From: Mycobacterium numidiamassiliense
GTDB lineage: Bacteria > Actinomycetota > Actinomycetes > Mycobacteriales > Mycobacteriaceae
Reading direction: 5' to 3'
DNA: 64,000 bases
NCBI RefSeq assembly: GCF_900157365.1
Contig: NZ_FUEZ01000004.1
Coordinates: forward strand, 3,440,966 to 3,504,965
Positions 1-7,932 of the stretch are shown piece by piece (positions within the stretch are counted from its first letter, which is position 1; every line of letters begins with the position of its first letter). The translations under genes were made by a program, and so were the position numbers. The notes beneath the pieces are model-generated. The model saw nothing but the letters and a program-made list of their open reading frames with translations. It had not been told where the DNA came from and searched no databases.

Positions 1-792
1 CGCGTCGGAACCGACGCGATCACACCCACTTTCGCCGCATTGCTGCCCGACGCGTTCCCCAACGCCGAACTTGTCGATGCCGAACCCGCGATGCGGGCGG
101 CACGGCGCACCAAGACACCGGACGAGATCGCGGCGATGGACCAGGCGCTGCGCGTGGCCCAGCACGGACTTGTTACCGCCCTAACAGAATTGCGGCCGGG
201 TGTGTCCGACCAGACGCTGGCCGGCGTTTTGCTGGAGGCCATGGCCGCCGGCGGAGTCAGTACACCTGCGACGCAGGACGCCGCCTGGATCACGTCCCGA
301 GAACACCCGTGGCGTCGCGCCCACACCCACACTCAGGTACGGCCGGGCGACCTGGTCGCGTTCGGCGCCGGCGCCCTGGCGAACGGTTATGTCGCCGAGG
401 TGGGCCGGACGTGGCCGGCCGGAGACACCGTCGAGGACAACGCCCGAAAACTGTTTGCGCGGTCGAACACGCTGTACGACAGCATGATTGATGCGTGTCG
501 GCCCGGCGCGTCCGTGCGTGCGCTGCTCGGCGCGTATGAGGCGGCCGGCGAAACTCTGCCGCCGATGCCGATCGCGCACGGGCTCGGACTCGGATTCGAT
601 CCGCCCGTGGTCTCTGAAACACTCTGTGCCGCTGGTGAAGACGACACTCTCGACGCGGGAATGGTGTTGGCGATCACCGGCTATGTGTGGCAGGAGGGTG
701 TTGGCGCGGTGTACCGCCGAGACACCGTCCACATCACCGACGACGGTGTTGACGTGCTGACCACCAGCCCAACCTGGACGGGCCAGCCCTAG
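1..792 (+). CDS. M24 peptidase-like (pita-bread fold) protein, 5' partial, degenerate metal site
   Basis: The frame is open from the first base, so this is the C-terminal part of a larger protein. The visible part is the creatinase/aminopeptidase (M24) domain: a GDLV strand, a GYVAEVGRTW stretch, a conserved HGLGLGF motif and a GMVLAITGY strand. Aligned by eye to the usual five metal ligands (D, D, H, E, E), only the His is kept (nt 577-582 region); the others read Gly, Glu, Thr and Arg. A normal dinuclear metal site is therefore unlikely, and the protein may be a non-peptidase member such as a binding protein or an altered hydrolase. The N-terminal creatinase domain lies outside the window. 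Family placement is firm; function is unknown. Confidence 0.75.
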   Translation, partial: RVGTDAITPTFAALLPDAFPNAELVDAEPAMRAARRTKTPDEIAAMDQALRVAQHGLVTALTELRPGVSDQTLAGVLLEAMAAGGVSTPATQDAAWITSREHPWRRAHTHTQVRPGDLVAFGAGALANGYVAEVGRTWPAGDTVEDNARKLFARSNTLYDSMIDACRPGASVRALLGAYEAAGETLPPMPIAHGLGLGFDPPVVSETLCAAGEDDTLDAGMVLAITGYVWQEGVGAVYRRDTVHITDDGVDVLTTSPTWTGQP

Positions 793-901
793 GCGGGAGC
801 CAACGTCACGCGATGCGAACCGTTCGGCGGGCATCAGGTCACGTAATCCGTTGTATCACTGGAGTTTCAGCTGACCTGCAGTGGTGTTGGCGTCCTGGAA
901 C

Positions 902-1372
902 CTACGGCTTGGGGTTGGGTCGGGTTCGCAGGCGGATGACCGGCAGTTCGCGGTCGGTTTTCTGCTCGTAGTTCGCGAAACGTTTTGCGGTGCTGGTGAT
1001 GTGGCGCCACGCGAGCTGGCGGGCGTTGCCGCTCAGCTGCTCGGCGCTGACCGCGATGGTTTGCCCGGCGATCTGGATTTGCACGTTGTCGGGGTGCGCG
1101 CGCAGGTTGTAGTACCAGTCGGGATTCTTGGCGGCCCCGGCCGCGGACGCGACGATCAGCCAGCTGTCGGTGCCGTCGGGGAAGTAGGCGACCGGGGTGT
1201 GGCGTGGGGTGCCGCTCTTGGCGCCGACGGTGGTCAGGACCAGCGACGGGAAGCCCATCACCTTGGTGGCCTTGCCGCGGATCCGTTTCATGTTCCACGC
1301 GTTTATCCAGTTCATCAGCCTCTTGCTGGGCAGGCGGGCACCGCGGGTGCCGTGGGGGGTGTTAAAGCTCAT
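902..1372 (-). CDS. Deazaflavin (F420)-dependent nitroreductase family protein (DDN-like)
   Basis: A 156-residue protein with the compact split-barrel fold of the mycobacterial Ddn/Rv3547 family, which uses F420H2 or acts as a quinone reductase near the membrane. Visible family features are an N-terminal amphipathic segment (SKRLMNWINAWNMKR), the core 'LVLTTVGAKSGTPRHTPVAYF', and 'ASAAGAAKNPDWYYNLRAHP', which normally contacts the F420 phosphate and deazaflavin. I chose the ATG at 1372 because AGGAGAG lies just upstream; the frame stays open further upstream but matches nothing. It stands alone between the M24-like gene and a membrane-protein gene. The substrate cannot be read from the sequence. 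Confidence 0.85.
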   Translation of the reverse strand: MSFNTPHGTRGARLPSKRLMNWINAWNMKRIRGKATKVMGFPSLVLTTVGAKSGTPRHTPVAYFPDGTDSWLIVASAAGAAKNPDWYYNLRAHPDNVQIQIAGQTIAVSAEQLSGNARQLAWRHITSTAKRFANYEQKTDRELPVIRLRTRPNPKP

Positions 1373-1478
1373 CAACTCTCTCCTTCTGTCGTTTTTGCTT
1401 TGGTTGACGGGCAGCGGTCGCGGAGCCCGTCGGACGGGCCGGTTCTCACCGCTTCGTTGATCCGGGACCGTCGTCTGT

Positions 1479-1916
1479 TCAGGGGTTGAGCGGACCGAGC
1501 AGGCGATGGGACCGCCGTCCGATCTCGATGGTGATACCAACAAGACTGATGACGACCACGACGACCTCTCCTTTAACCAGGGGCAAACTCTGCCGAACAG
1601 TGGAATCGACTGCCATACCGTAGATACGAACCGCTAGAACTACACCGTTGAACAGAACCGAAAAGATGAGACCGGTGAGCGTCCTTCGATTCGCGCGGAG
1701 GCAGTACGCGAAGAAGGCGGCACAACCAAGCGGGAAACCTGCGAAGCCCACGCGATAAATAGTCGCGCCAAGTGGCTTCGTGAAGGCGATGCCCCGTTCT
1801 GCTGCTTGTACTTCCGGATGAGCCAGGTGTCGGACACCGACCGCGATCAAAATTGCTGTCGGCGGCAGCAAGATAAATTTGCTCATCCAGGGTGAGAACT
1901 TCCAGAACGTATTCAC
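1479..1916 (-). CDS. DUF4345-type small integral membrane protein
   Basis: About 145 residues with four hydrophobic segments, beginning 'FILLPPTAILIAVGVRHL', then 'TIYRVGFAGFPLGCAAFFAYCL', 'TLTGLIFSVLFNGVVLAVRI' and 'GEVVVVVISLVGITIEI'. The pattern resembles DUF4345 four-helix membrane proteins of unknown role. The GTG at 1916 is preferred because a full AAAGGAGG site sits five bases upstream; an in-frame ATG at 1952 would add 12 residues but would swallow that site. Base composition is visibly less GC-rich than the neighbours, which together with the adjoining NmrA fragment suggests an inserted or rearranged patch. Family call by pattern only. Confidence 0.65.
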   Translation of the reverse strand: MNTFWKFSPWMSKFILLPPTAILIAVGVRHLAHPEVQAAERGIAFTKPLGATIYRVGFAGFPLGCAAFFAYCLRANRRTLTGLIFSVLFNGVVLAVRIYGMAVDSTVRQSLPLVKGEVVVVVISLVGITIEIGRRSHRLLGPLNP

Positions 1917-1959
1917 TCGGGCCTCCTTTAGACGAACCTGTGGTGCTGACATCTGCGGC

Positions 1960-2052
1960 GCCCCAGCGGTGCCCTCCGCTGCCGAGCACTGCTCGGACTG
2001 CTGCGCCGCGTTGGTTCCCGGTAGCGCCAGTGATGAGCAGGACGGGTTTCAC
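1960..2052 (-). pseudogene. N-terminal remnant of an NmrA-type NAD(P)-binding protein
   Basis: Read on the minus strand from 2052, the first roughly 30 residues (MKPVLLITGATGNQRGAAVR...) are a clear NmrA/atypical-SDR start: beta strand, the dinucleotide-binding TGATGNQxG loop and the first helix (RAVLGSGGHR). The resemblance then stops at about 1960 and the frame runs on antisense-like through the DUF4345 gene. The rest of the enzyme, normally about 280-300 residues, is absent. It is divergent from the TetR gene at 2166, so that regulator may once have controlled it. Called a truncated pseudogene. Confidence 0.6.
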
Positions 2053-2165
2053 GATGGTGGCTCAGTGTCCTGGCCCTTTATTTATTTTACGTTACGGCTA
2101 GACAATAGAATGGGTCCGCGCGGAAGTCAATTCCCTTTACCCTCCGTAGCGGTAATGTCACCCCT
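2053..2165. promoter_or_regulatory. AT-rich divergent promoter region upstream of TetR gene
   Basis: This short gap separates the NmrA remnant from the TetR gene and is the most AT-rich stretch near the start of the window (tttatttattttacgttacg at 2077-2096). TetR regulators normally bind between themselves and a divergent target, so the operator probably lies here. I see the core TTACGTTAC but no long perfect palindrome, so no exact site is assigned. Confidence 0.35.
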
Positions 2166-2768
2166 ATGAGCTCCACGGCTTCAGCGCGCCGGTCGCGGGG
2201 TCGCCCCCCGGGCACCAATGCGGAATCGCACACGCTCATCCTCGATGCGGTCTACGAGCTGTTGCAGGAGCGTTCCGTACGCGACCTGACCATCGAGGCC
2301 GTCGCCAAGCGGGCCAAGGTGGGCAAGCCAACGATCTACAAGTGGTGGCCGACGAAGGCTGATCTGGTCATGGCGATGCTTCAGGAACGGCTCGACGGTC
2401 CTCCGGCTACCCCTGAGTCCGGGGTGGCGCCCAAGACGGCCCAGGACGCCCTCAAGCTTAAAGTTCGGATGTTCGTGGGCAAGCTCAACGGATTGTTCGG
2501 CAAGGTGATGGCTGAGCTGATCGCCGAGGGACAGAGTGATCCGGCCATTTTGGAGGCCCTTTATGATCGTCACCTGCGGGAACGTCGGGCCGCCACAGTA
2601 GCCGAGGTTGAGCGCGCCCGGGCCGCGGGCGAGCTACCTGCCGATGTTGACCCGGAGCTTGTCGTCGACGCCATCTCCGGGCCGCTTTACTATCGCCTCC
2701 TGATGCGGCACGAACCGCTCACCGAAGCCTACGCAGACGACCTGGTGGCACAGGCATTCCGCTGCTGA
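2166..2768 (+). CDS. TetR/AcrR family transcriptional regulator
   Basis: A 200-residue one-component repressor. The N-terminal helix-turn-helix spans about residues 40-66 (LTIEAVAKRAKVGKPTIYKWW), with a basic Arg-rich N-terminal arm before it. The C-terminal ligand and dimer domain ends with 'GELPADVDPELVV...PLYYRLLMRHEPL', nearly the same pattern as in the TetR protein at 4510-5130, so the two belong to one subfamily. The natural divergent partner is now only an NmrA remnant, so the current target is unclear. ATG at 2166; no strong ribosome site is visible. Confidence 0.9.
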   Translation: MSSTASARRSRGRPPGTNAESHTLILDAVYELLQERSVRDLTIEAVAKRAKVGKPTIYKWWPTKADLVMAMLQERLDGPPATPESGVAPKTAQDALKLKVRMFVGKLNGLFGKVMAELIAEGQSDPAILEALYDRHLRERRAATVAEVERARAAGELPADVDPELVVDAISGPLYYRLLMRHEPLTEAYADDLVAQAFRC

Positions 2769-3151
2769 AGTGCCACTTCCGAAAACAGCGTCCAGTTATA
2801 GCGCCGCATCCACGAGCGGCGAGTCGAACGCCGTTTCGCCACCGTGACACTTCTCCCCTGGCCGACCGTGGCGGGAACATCACTGTCTCGCAACAGTATT
2901 CACCGCCACGGGTAATCCGCCATATTGGATCCCGCCGTACTCCTCGCGCTGTGTGCAGCCAGATAAGAGCCGAGGCGACACCCATCTGCAAAGGGCCGCA
3001 CGCCGCTGTCATTTGTCGACGCTGACAGCCGGCATTCGCCAGAGCACCAGACGGCGCCGCTGAGCCGCTGCTCCGAATCTCTTGCGCCACTGCGGCTTCA
3101 GCACCAACACGGGGCGCGGTTTCTGTCGGTGGGCTGCGCTAGTTTCAGGGT
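2769..3151. other. Intergenic 383 bp with nested inverted repeat, no gene recognised
   Basis: I find no convincing coding frame here. The only structure seen is a nested inverted repeat: outer arms CCGTGGCGG (2866-2874) and CCGCCACGG (2903-2911), enclosing ACTGT (2882-2886) and ACAGT (2893-2897). A short palindrome GAAGTG-C-CACTTC overlaps the TetR stop at 2767-2779. Either could be part of a terminator or an operator, but there is no U-tract. The stretch also carries the promoter of the HNH gene. Confidence 0.4.
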
Positions 3152-4513
3152 GTGAGTATCGACCGGGAAGCATTGTCAGCGGCTTTCGACGCCATTGACG
3201 CCGCCTTCGACGATCTTGTCGCACGTGACTGCGACGGATTGGTCCCGCGTGAGCAATTGGCGCTGTTGGAACGCTGCGAAAAGGTGCGCCGCCGACTGCC
3301 AGCCGTGGAGCATCCACTGATCAACGGCCTGGCCCGGCAGGCCACGGCCGAAGAGCTCGGCGGCACGCTGTCGCACGCGATCGCCGAATCGGCATTGATC
3401 AGTCGCGCCGAAGCCACGCGGCGGATCAAAGAGGCGGCCGATCTGGGGTCGCGCATCGGGCTCACCGGTGAACCGCTCGGGCCAATATTGGCCGCGACCG
3501 CCGCTAAGCAGTGTCAGGGCACGTTGGGGCCCGGTCAGGTGGCGGTCATCCGCAAGTTCTATCACGAGCTACCTAGCTGGGTCGACGCGGTGACACGCGC
3601 ACAGGTCGAAGCAAAGATGGCCATGGAGGGCACCAAGTTTCGGCCTGAACAAATCGCTAAATTGGCCGCCACTTTGGCCGATTGCCTCAATCCCGACGGC
3701 AACTACCGCGATGAGGACCGGGCGCGGCGCCGCGGACTAACCTTCGGCCAGCAGGGTTCCGATGGGATGTCGGAGTTGCGCGGCTGGCTGACCCCTGAAG
3801 TCCGTGCCACAGTAGAAGCTGTCTGGGCAAAGCTGGCTGCCCCGGGGATGTGCAATCCCGAGGACGAAAGTCCATGTGTGGATGGGACTCCCAACGAGCA
3901 AGCCATCGAGCGAGATTGCCGCAGTGCCGGCCAACGACAGCACGACGCGTTGAATGCGGCGCTTCGAGCATTACTGGCTTCGGGTGAGCTTGGCAGGCAC
4001 AACGGGCTGCCGGCCTCGATCATCGTCACGACCACTCTCGCAGAACTGGAGGCTGCCGCAGGGCGGGGGCTGACCGGCGGTGGCACCATTCTGCCGATGA
4101 GCGATGTGATCCGGTTGGCCCGTCATGCACGGCACTATTTGGCGATCTTCGACAAGGGCAAGCCGTTGGCGCTGTATCACACGAAGCGTCTGGCGTCGCC
4201 GTCGCAGCGAATTGTTCTGTACGCCAAGGATCGTGGGTGCTCGACTCCCGGCTGCACCGTACCCGGCTATTACTGCGAAGTGCATCATGTCAATGACTGG
4301 GCCAAGTGCCACACGACCGATGTCAACGAATTAACCCTCGCCTGTGGACCCCACCACCGCCTCCTGCGCCCCGGTGGCTGGGTCACCCGCAAGAACGCCA
4401 AGGGCGACACCGAATGGTTGCCTCCACCCCACCTGGATCGAGGCCGACCGCGCACCAACACCTTTCATCATCCCGAGAAACTGCTTCACGACGGAGACGA
4501 CGACGCGCCCTAG
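3152..4513 (+). CDS. 13E12-repeat family protein: DUF222 plus HNH endonuclease domain
   Basis: A 453-residue protein of the REP13E12 family that is multicopy in many mycobacteria. The N-terminal two thirds is the helical DUF222 region (for example 'ISRAEATRRIKEAADLG', 'LSHAIAESALISR'). The C-terminal domain is an HNH nuclease with a Cys pair (CSTPGC), the 'CEVHHVNDWA' HH motif and 'LACGPHHRLL', matching the Zn-supported beta-beta-alpha metal finger. The frame is complete with all HNH residues, unlike many decayed copies. It starts at GTG 3152 after a 383-bp gap. I see no terminal inverted repeats, target duplications or integrase around it, so it is not shown to be mobile here. The biological role of the family is unknown. 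Confidence 0.88.
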   Translation: MSIDREALSAAFDAIDAAFDDLVARDCDGLVPREQLALLERCEKVRRRLPAVEHPLINGLARQATAEELGGTLSHAIAESALISRAEATRRIKEAADLGSRIGLTGEPLGPILAATAAKQCQGTLGPGQVAVIRKFYHELPSWVDAVTRAQVEAKMAMEGTKFRPEQIAKLAATLADCLNPDGNYRDEDRARRRGLTFGQQGSDGMSELRGWLTPEVRATVEAVWAKLAAPGMCNPEDESPCVDGTPNEQAIERDCRSAGQRQHDALNAALRALLASGELGRHNGLPASIIVTTTLAELEAAAGRGLTGGGTILPMSDVIRLARHARHYLAIFDKGKPLALYHTKRLASPSQRIVLYAKDRGCSTPGCTVPGYYCEVHHVNDWAKCHTTDVNELTLACGPHHRLLRPGGWVTRKNAKGDTEWLPPPHLDRGRPRTNTFHHPEKLLHDGDDDAP

Positions 4514-5130
4514 CTCGCGGGTGTTCGGCAAGCACCCGCCCGGACGGCCGTCAACGCCGTGCCGGCCGCTGAGTCGGCGACGGCGTGATCGAGCGGTTCT
4601 TCCGTCACCAGTTTCCGGTAGTAGAGCGGTGCGGCGACCAGGCCCACGAGCTCGCGACTGTCGACATCCGCGGGCAACTCGCCCCGTTCGGCCGCCGCGT
4701 CGACCATGCTCGTCGCGGCCCGATGCCGGTTGGCAAAAAGGTTTCGCTTGAGCTCGGCAACCTGCGGTTCATAGGCCGCATCGGAGAACAGTGCGCGCAC
4801 CACGCCGGCAACGGCCGGCGACTCATCGGTCAGAAAATCCACCAACCCGCGCCCGAATGCGCGTAAATCCTCTTCGATCGAGCCCGTCGCGGGGATCGGA
4901 AACACCTCTGCGGCAACATCGTCGACGGCGGCGGCGAGCACGGCCTCCTTGGTCTGCCAGCGCCGGTAGATCGTCGTCTTGTTCACTCCAGACCGATCGG
5001 CAATGCGCTCGATCGACAGGCCCGCGTACCCGAATTCGGCCAACATAGAGAGCGTGGCATCGAACACCGCTGACCGCACCCGTGTGGTGCGGCCACCCGG
5101 ACGGATGCTGCCCGGCGATGCAGTGTCCAT
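4510..5130 (-). CDS. TetR family transcriptional regulator
   Basis: A 206-residue regulator with its HTH at about residues 39-60 (SIERIADRSGVNKTTIYRRW). The C-terminal domain ends 'GELPADVDSRELVG...PLYYRKLVTEEPL', the same subfamily pattern as the TetR at 2166. The ATG at 5130 is chosen because AGGAGG lies just upstream; an earlier ATG at 5157 lacks one. It is divergent from the hydrolase gene at 5220 and is probably the regulator of the 5220-7932 gene trio. Its stop overlaps the 3' end of the HNH gene by 4 bp (convergent). Confidence 0.9.
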   Translation of the reverse strand: MDTASPGSIRPGGRTTRVRSAVFDATLSMLAEFGYAGLSIERIADRSGVNKTTIYRRWQTKEAVLAAAVDDVAAEVFPIPATGSIEEDLRAFGRGLVDFLTDESPAVAGVVRALFSDAAYEPQVAELKRNLFANRHRAATSMVDAAAERGELPADVDSRELVGLVAAPLYYRKLVTEEPLDHAVADSAAGTALTAVRAGACRTPAS

Positions 5131-5219
5131 AACGCAACCTCCTGTTGTCTTTAGCAATCCAGTGTGCCATAGTCGTTAATGCAACGAATGGTAGCGTTAG
5201 ATAGACAGGGGACATCAGC
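5131..5219. promoter_or_regulatory. Divergent promoter with CGTT/AACG half sites (likely TetR operator)
   Basis: The gap between the TetR gene and the hydrolase gene has spaced inverted half sites: CGTT (5174-5177), AACG (5183-5186) and CGTT (5195-5198). The first pair forms the palindrome CGTTAATGCAACG, and AACG-N8-CGTT forms a second. TetR proteins usually bind such dyads between divergent genes. The assignment is inference from position and symmetry. Confidence 0.45.
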
Positions 5220-6410
5220 ATGACTATCAGCGATCAGGAGATCATCGGCCGATTTCGGGTGGGGTACTACGAGCTCCACCCCAACGTCTCGCTCAACTTC
5301 CAGCTGAACCGGTTCTACGGCTGGGCCAACGACGGGCAGATGCTGGACGAAATCCGTGCTGCAGTCCCCCGCATTTCCAATTACCCGGACTGGACGAGGG
5401 AGATGCTTGAGCTCAGCGACAACGCGCTGGCCGCCGGTCGCCCGTTGCCGGCCGCCTACTACGCCCGTGGAGCGCAGTTCTTCCTCGACCCGGACGATCC
5501 GCGATACGAGCCGGCCCTGCAACGTTTCCTCGACAACGTCCTGGCGGGAAACGGTGTCACGCCGGATGACCATCATCTGGTCCCCTACCAGGGGACGCAT
5601 CTGTCGGCCTACCGCTTCACGCCGGCCCAACCGCGCGGGACGATCGTCGTATTCGGCGGGTTCGACAGTTACATCGTGGAATGGCTTCCCGCGGCGATCG
5701 CCCTGCGCGACGCGGGTTTGGACACCGTGATCTTCGACGGACCCGGCCAGGGCACGGTGTTGGACGCGGGCACGCCGATGACCCCGGACTGGCACTTGCC
5801 GGTGGCCGCCGTGCTGGACTACTTCGGGCTGAATGATGTCACCCTGATGGGTTTCTCCCTGGGCGGCTGTCTGGTCCTGCGCGCGGCCGCCCGGGAACGC
5901 CGGGTGAGCCGCGTCATCGCCTTCGACATCATGACCGAACTGTTCGAGTGCATTACCAGAAGCCCAGCCGGCCTGGCGCTGGGAAGCATCGGCGCGAATG
6001 CCGACCGAATTCCGGCCCCGGTGATTGACGCGGCCTTCGAGGCGATCGGAAAAGTAGACCTGCTGACGGAGTGGGGCTTCAAACAGGCCAAGCGCGTGAT
6101 GGGGGTGGCCACACCGTCAGAGGCGCTCACGGTGTGGCAGGAATACCGCACCGACGACGTCGCGCCGTTGGTCACCCAACCCGTGCTGCTGATGGCGGGC
6201 ACGAAGGACCACTACGTGCCGCTGCACCAGCTTGGCGACCAGGTGCTGACCCTGACCGCCGCGCCGTCCGTGAGCGCCCGGGTCTTCACCGAAGCCGAAC
6301 AGGCTCAAAACCACTGCCAGATCGGCAACACGGGACTGGCCATCAAGGTGATCCTCGACTGGGTCGACGCAACCGGCGGACGCGCCGCCCCGGACGGAGA
6401 CGAGCGATGA
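5220..6410 (+). CDS. Alpha/beta hydrolase, C-C/ester hydrolase type with N-terminal cap
   Basis: A 396-residue hydrolase. A helical N-terminal region of about 135 residues precedes the alpha/beta core, as in 2,6-dihydroxypseudooxynicotine hydrolase-type enzymes. Core features are 'VVFGGFDSY' (oxyanion strand), 'DGPGQG', the nucleophile elbow GFSLGG with Ser213, the acid in 'MAGTKDHYVPL', and the catalytic His in 'EQAQNHCQIGN' near the end. It overlaps the next gene by ATGA (6407-6410), and the three genes 5220-7932 are translationally coupled. With the decarboxylase-like and cyclase-like neighbours it suggests degradation of a small cyclic or beta-diketo compound; the substrate is unknown. 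Confidence 0.8.
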   Translation: MTISDQEIIGRFRVGYYELHPNVSLNFQLNRFYGWANDGQMLDEIRAAVPRISNYPDWTREMLELSDNALAAGRPLPAAYYARGAQFFLDPDDPRYEPALQRFLDNVLAGNGVTPDDHHLVPYQGTHLSAYRFTPAQPRGTIVVFGGFDSYIVEWLPAAIALRDAGLDTVIFDGPGQGTVLDAGTPMTPDWHLPVAAVLDYFGLNDVTLMGFSLGGCLVLRAAARERRVSRVIAFDIMTELFECITRSPAGLALGSIGANADRIPAPVIDAAFEAIGKVDLLTEWGFKQAKRVMGVATPSEALTVWQEYRTDDVAPLVTQPVLLMAGTKDHYVPLHQLGDQVLTLTAAPSVSARVFTEAEQAQNHCQIGNTGLAIKVILDWVDATGGRAAPDGDER

Positions 6411-6952
6411 CGGTCTTCCCGTACCCGGAGCTGGACGCCGAGAAGCAGGCCCAATATGAGCTCTTCCCGATCAACCTGACGCGCATGATGCTGCACACGA
6501 AGGGGCAGACGGTGCCGTATCTCAGGTACGCGCTGAGCTTTCGCGACGCGGCGATCACACCGCTGGTCCGCGAGCGCGTGATCGTCAGGGTCGGCGTTGC
6601 CGCTGACTGCGAGTACGAGCTGGTCCAGCACAAAACGGAAGCGTTACGCACCGGGACTAGCCAGGAGGTGCTGGCGCAGCTGCTCAATCTCCGGAACCGA
6701 GACTTCGAGGATCCGTCGCTGACCGCGCTCGTCGAATATGTCGACTCGCTGGTCGGGAACATCGGCGCGAGCCAGGAAACTCTTGACGGCCTGCGAAAGC
6801 ACTTCTCCGACAACGAAGTAGCCGAGATCACCCTGCTGGCGGGCACCTACGTTCTGTGCGCCGCATTCCTCAGATCGCTGCAGGTGCCACTCGATGGCGG
6901 GCCGGTCGATTGGGGCATCGCCGACACCACTATGGAATCAGGACAGCTCTGA
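6407..6952 (+). CDS. Carboxymuconolactone decarboxylase / AhpD-like family protein
   Basis: A 181-residue all-helical protein of the CMD/AhpD fold, starting at the ATG that overlaps the hydrolase stop. The signature region 'RERVIVRVGVAADCEYELVQHKTEAL' keeps the CMD-type His and one Cys. The second Cys of the AhpD peroxidase CxxC motif is missing, so it is more like gamma-carboxymuconolactone decarboxylase than a peroxidase. These proteins usually act on lactones in aromatic catabolism or have unassigned roles. It is coupled at both ends: ATGA with the hydrolase and TGATG with the cyclase. Confidence 0.8.
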   Translation: MTVFPYPELDAEKQAQYELFPINLTRMMLHTKGQTVPYLRYALSFRDAAITPLVRERVIVRVGVAADCEYELVQHKTEALRTGTSQEVLAQLLNLRNRDFEDPSLTALVEYVDSLVGNIGASQETLDGLRKHFSDNEVAEITLLAGTYVLCAAFLRSLQVPLDGGPVDWGIADTTMESGQL

Positions 6953-7932
6953 TGATCGACGACCTCGCCCTGCTGGAGAATTACATCGAGCGGTGCTCCA
7001 ACTGGGGCCGGTGGGGCCCGGACGACCAATTGGGCACGGTCAACCTCATCACCTCGGACACAGTCCGCGAGGCGGCTGCGCTGGTGAAGGTCGGTCGAAT
7101 GATCTCGCTGACCATGCCCTACGACGCGCACGGCCCGCAGACCGGGTATCTCGGCAGGGCCAATCCCCATCTGTACCAACTCACCTCGGGACCGGGATAC
7201 CTCGTCGGCGAGCAGTACGACCGGGAAACCCAGACCCTCCAGGAACTGAGGAAATCGACCGGGCAATCCACCGCCGGCTACTACGACGACGTCTTGGTGA
7301 TGCCAACACAATCGGGCACGCAATGGGACGCGCTGTGCCATTTCTTCTGGAGAGGGCAGATGTACAACGGGTTCTCGGCGGCCGAGGCGGGGTCGGCGGG
7401 CAGTCGCGCCAACGGCGTCCAGAACTACACCGGCAAGATCGTCACCCGCGGTGTATTCGTCGACCTTGCCGCTCACTGGGGCGTGCACTCCCTGGAACCC
7501 GGCTACGCCATCACCACCGATGACCTCGACGGGTACCTCACGGAAAAGAATCTCGAGATCCGCCCGGGCGACGCGCTGATCGTCCGCACCGGTTTTCTGG
7601 GTGCCCGGCGCGAGCGTTGGGGAGACTATGCCGGTGGGCCCTCCCCGGGCCTCTCGCTGCACACGGCTCCGTGGATCCGCGATCAGGACATCGCCGCCAT
7701 CGCCGCCGATACCTGGGGAATTGAGGTGCTGCCCAACGAAATCGATTGCTGGCAACCACTTCACGTGGTCAGTCTCGCCCACACCGGGTTGGCCTTCGGG
7801 GAAATGTTCGACCTCGATGCGCTCTCCGACGACTGCCAATCAGACGGCGTCCATGAGTTCATGTTCGCGGCATCACCGCTGCCGCTCACCGGAGCATCTG
7901 GCAGCCCGGTGTCGGCGTTAGCTCTCAAGTGA
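6952..7932 (+). CDS. Cyclase / kynurenine formamidase-like metal-dependent hydrolase
   Basis: A 326-residue member of the cyclase family (PF04199), which includes kynurenine formamidase and isatin hydrolase. The metal-binding signature HxGTHxDxxxH appears as 'QSGTQWDALCHFFW', in which the first His pair is partly replaced by Gln as in many longer actinobacterial members. Other family marks are 'NWGRWGPDDQLGTVNLIT' near the N-terminus and 'PGDALIVRTGF'. The start is the ATG at 6952, whose first base is the last base of the upstream stop. The last 15 bp overlap the 3' end of the convergent kinase-like gene. Confidence 0.82.
   Translation: MIDDLALLENYIERCSNWGRWGPDDQLGTVNLITSDTVREAAALVKVGRMISLTMPYDAHGPQTGYLGRANPHLYQLTSGPGYLVGEQYDRETQTLQELRKSTGQSTAGYYDDVLVMPTQSGTQWDALCHFFWRGQMYNGFSAAEAGSAGSRANGVQNYTGKIVTRGVFVDLAAHWGVHSLEPGYAITTDDLDGYLTEKNLEIRPGDALIVRTGFLGARRERWGDYAGGPSPGLSLHTAPWIRDQDIAAIAADTWGIEVLPNEIDCWQPLHVVSLAHTGLAFGEMFDLDALSDDCQSDGVHEFMFAASPLPLTGASGSPVSALALK

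Noticed and set aside
2767..2779. GAAGTG-C-CACTTC palindrome at the TetR stop
   Set aside because: Short and overlapping a stop codon; could be chance or a weak terminator, not enough for a separate call.
3152..4513. 13E12 gene as a complete mobile element
   Set aside because: No terminal inverted repeats, direct repeats or transposase/integrase seen beside it.
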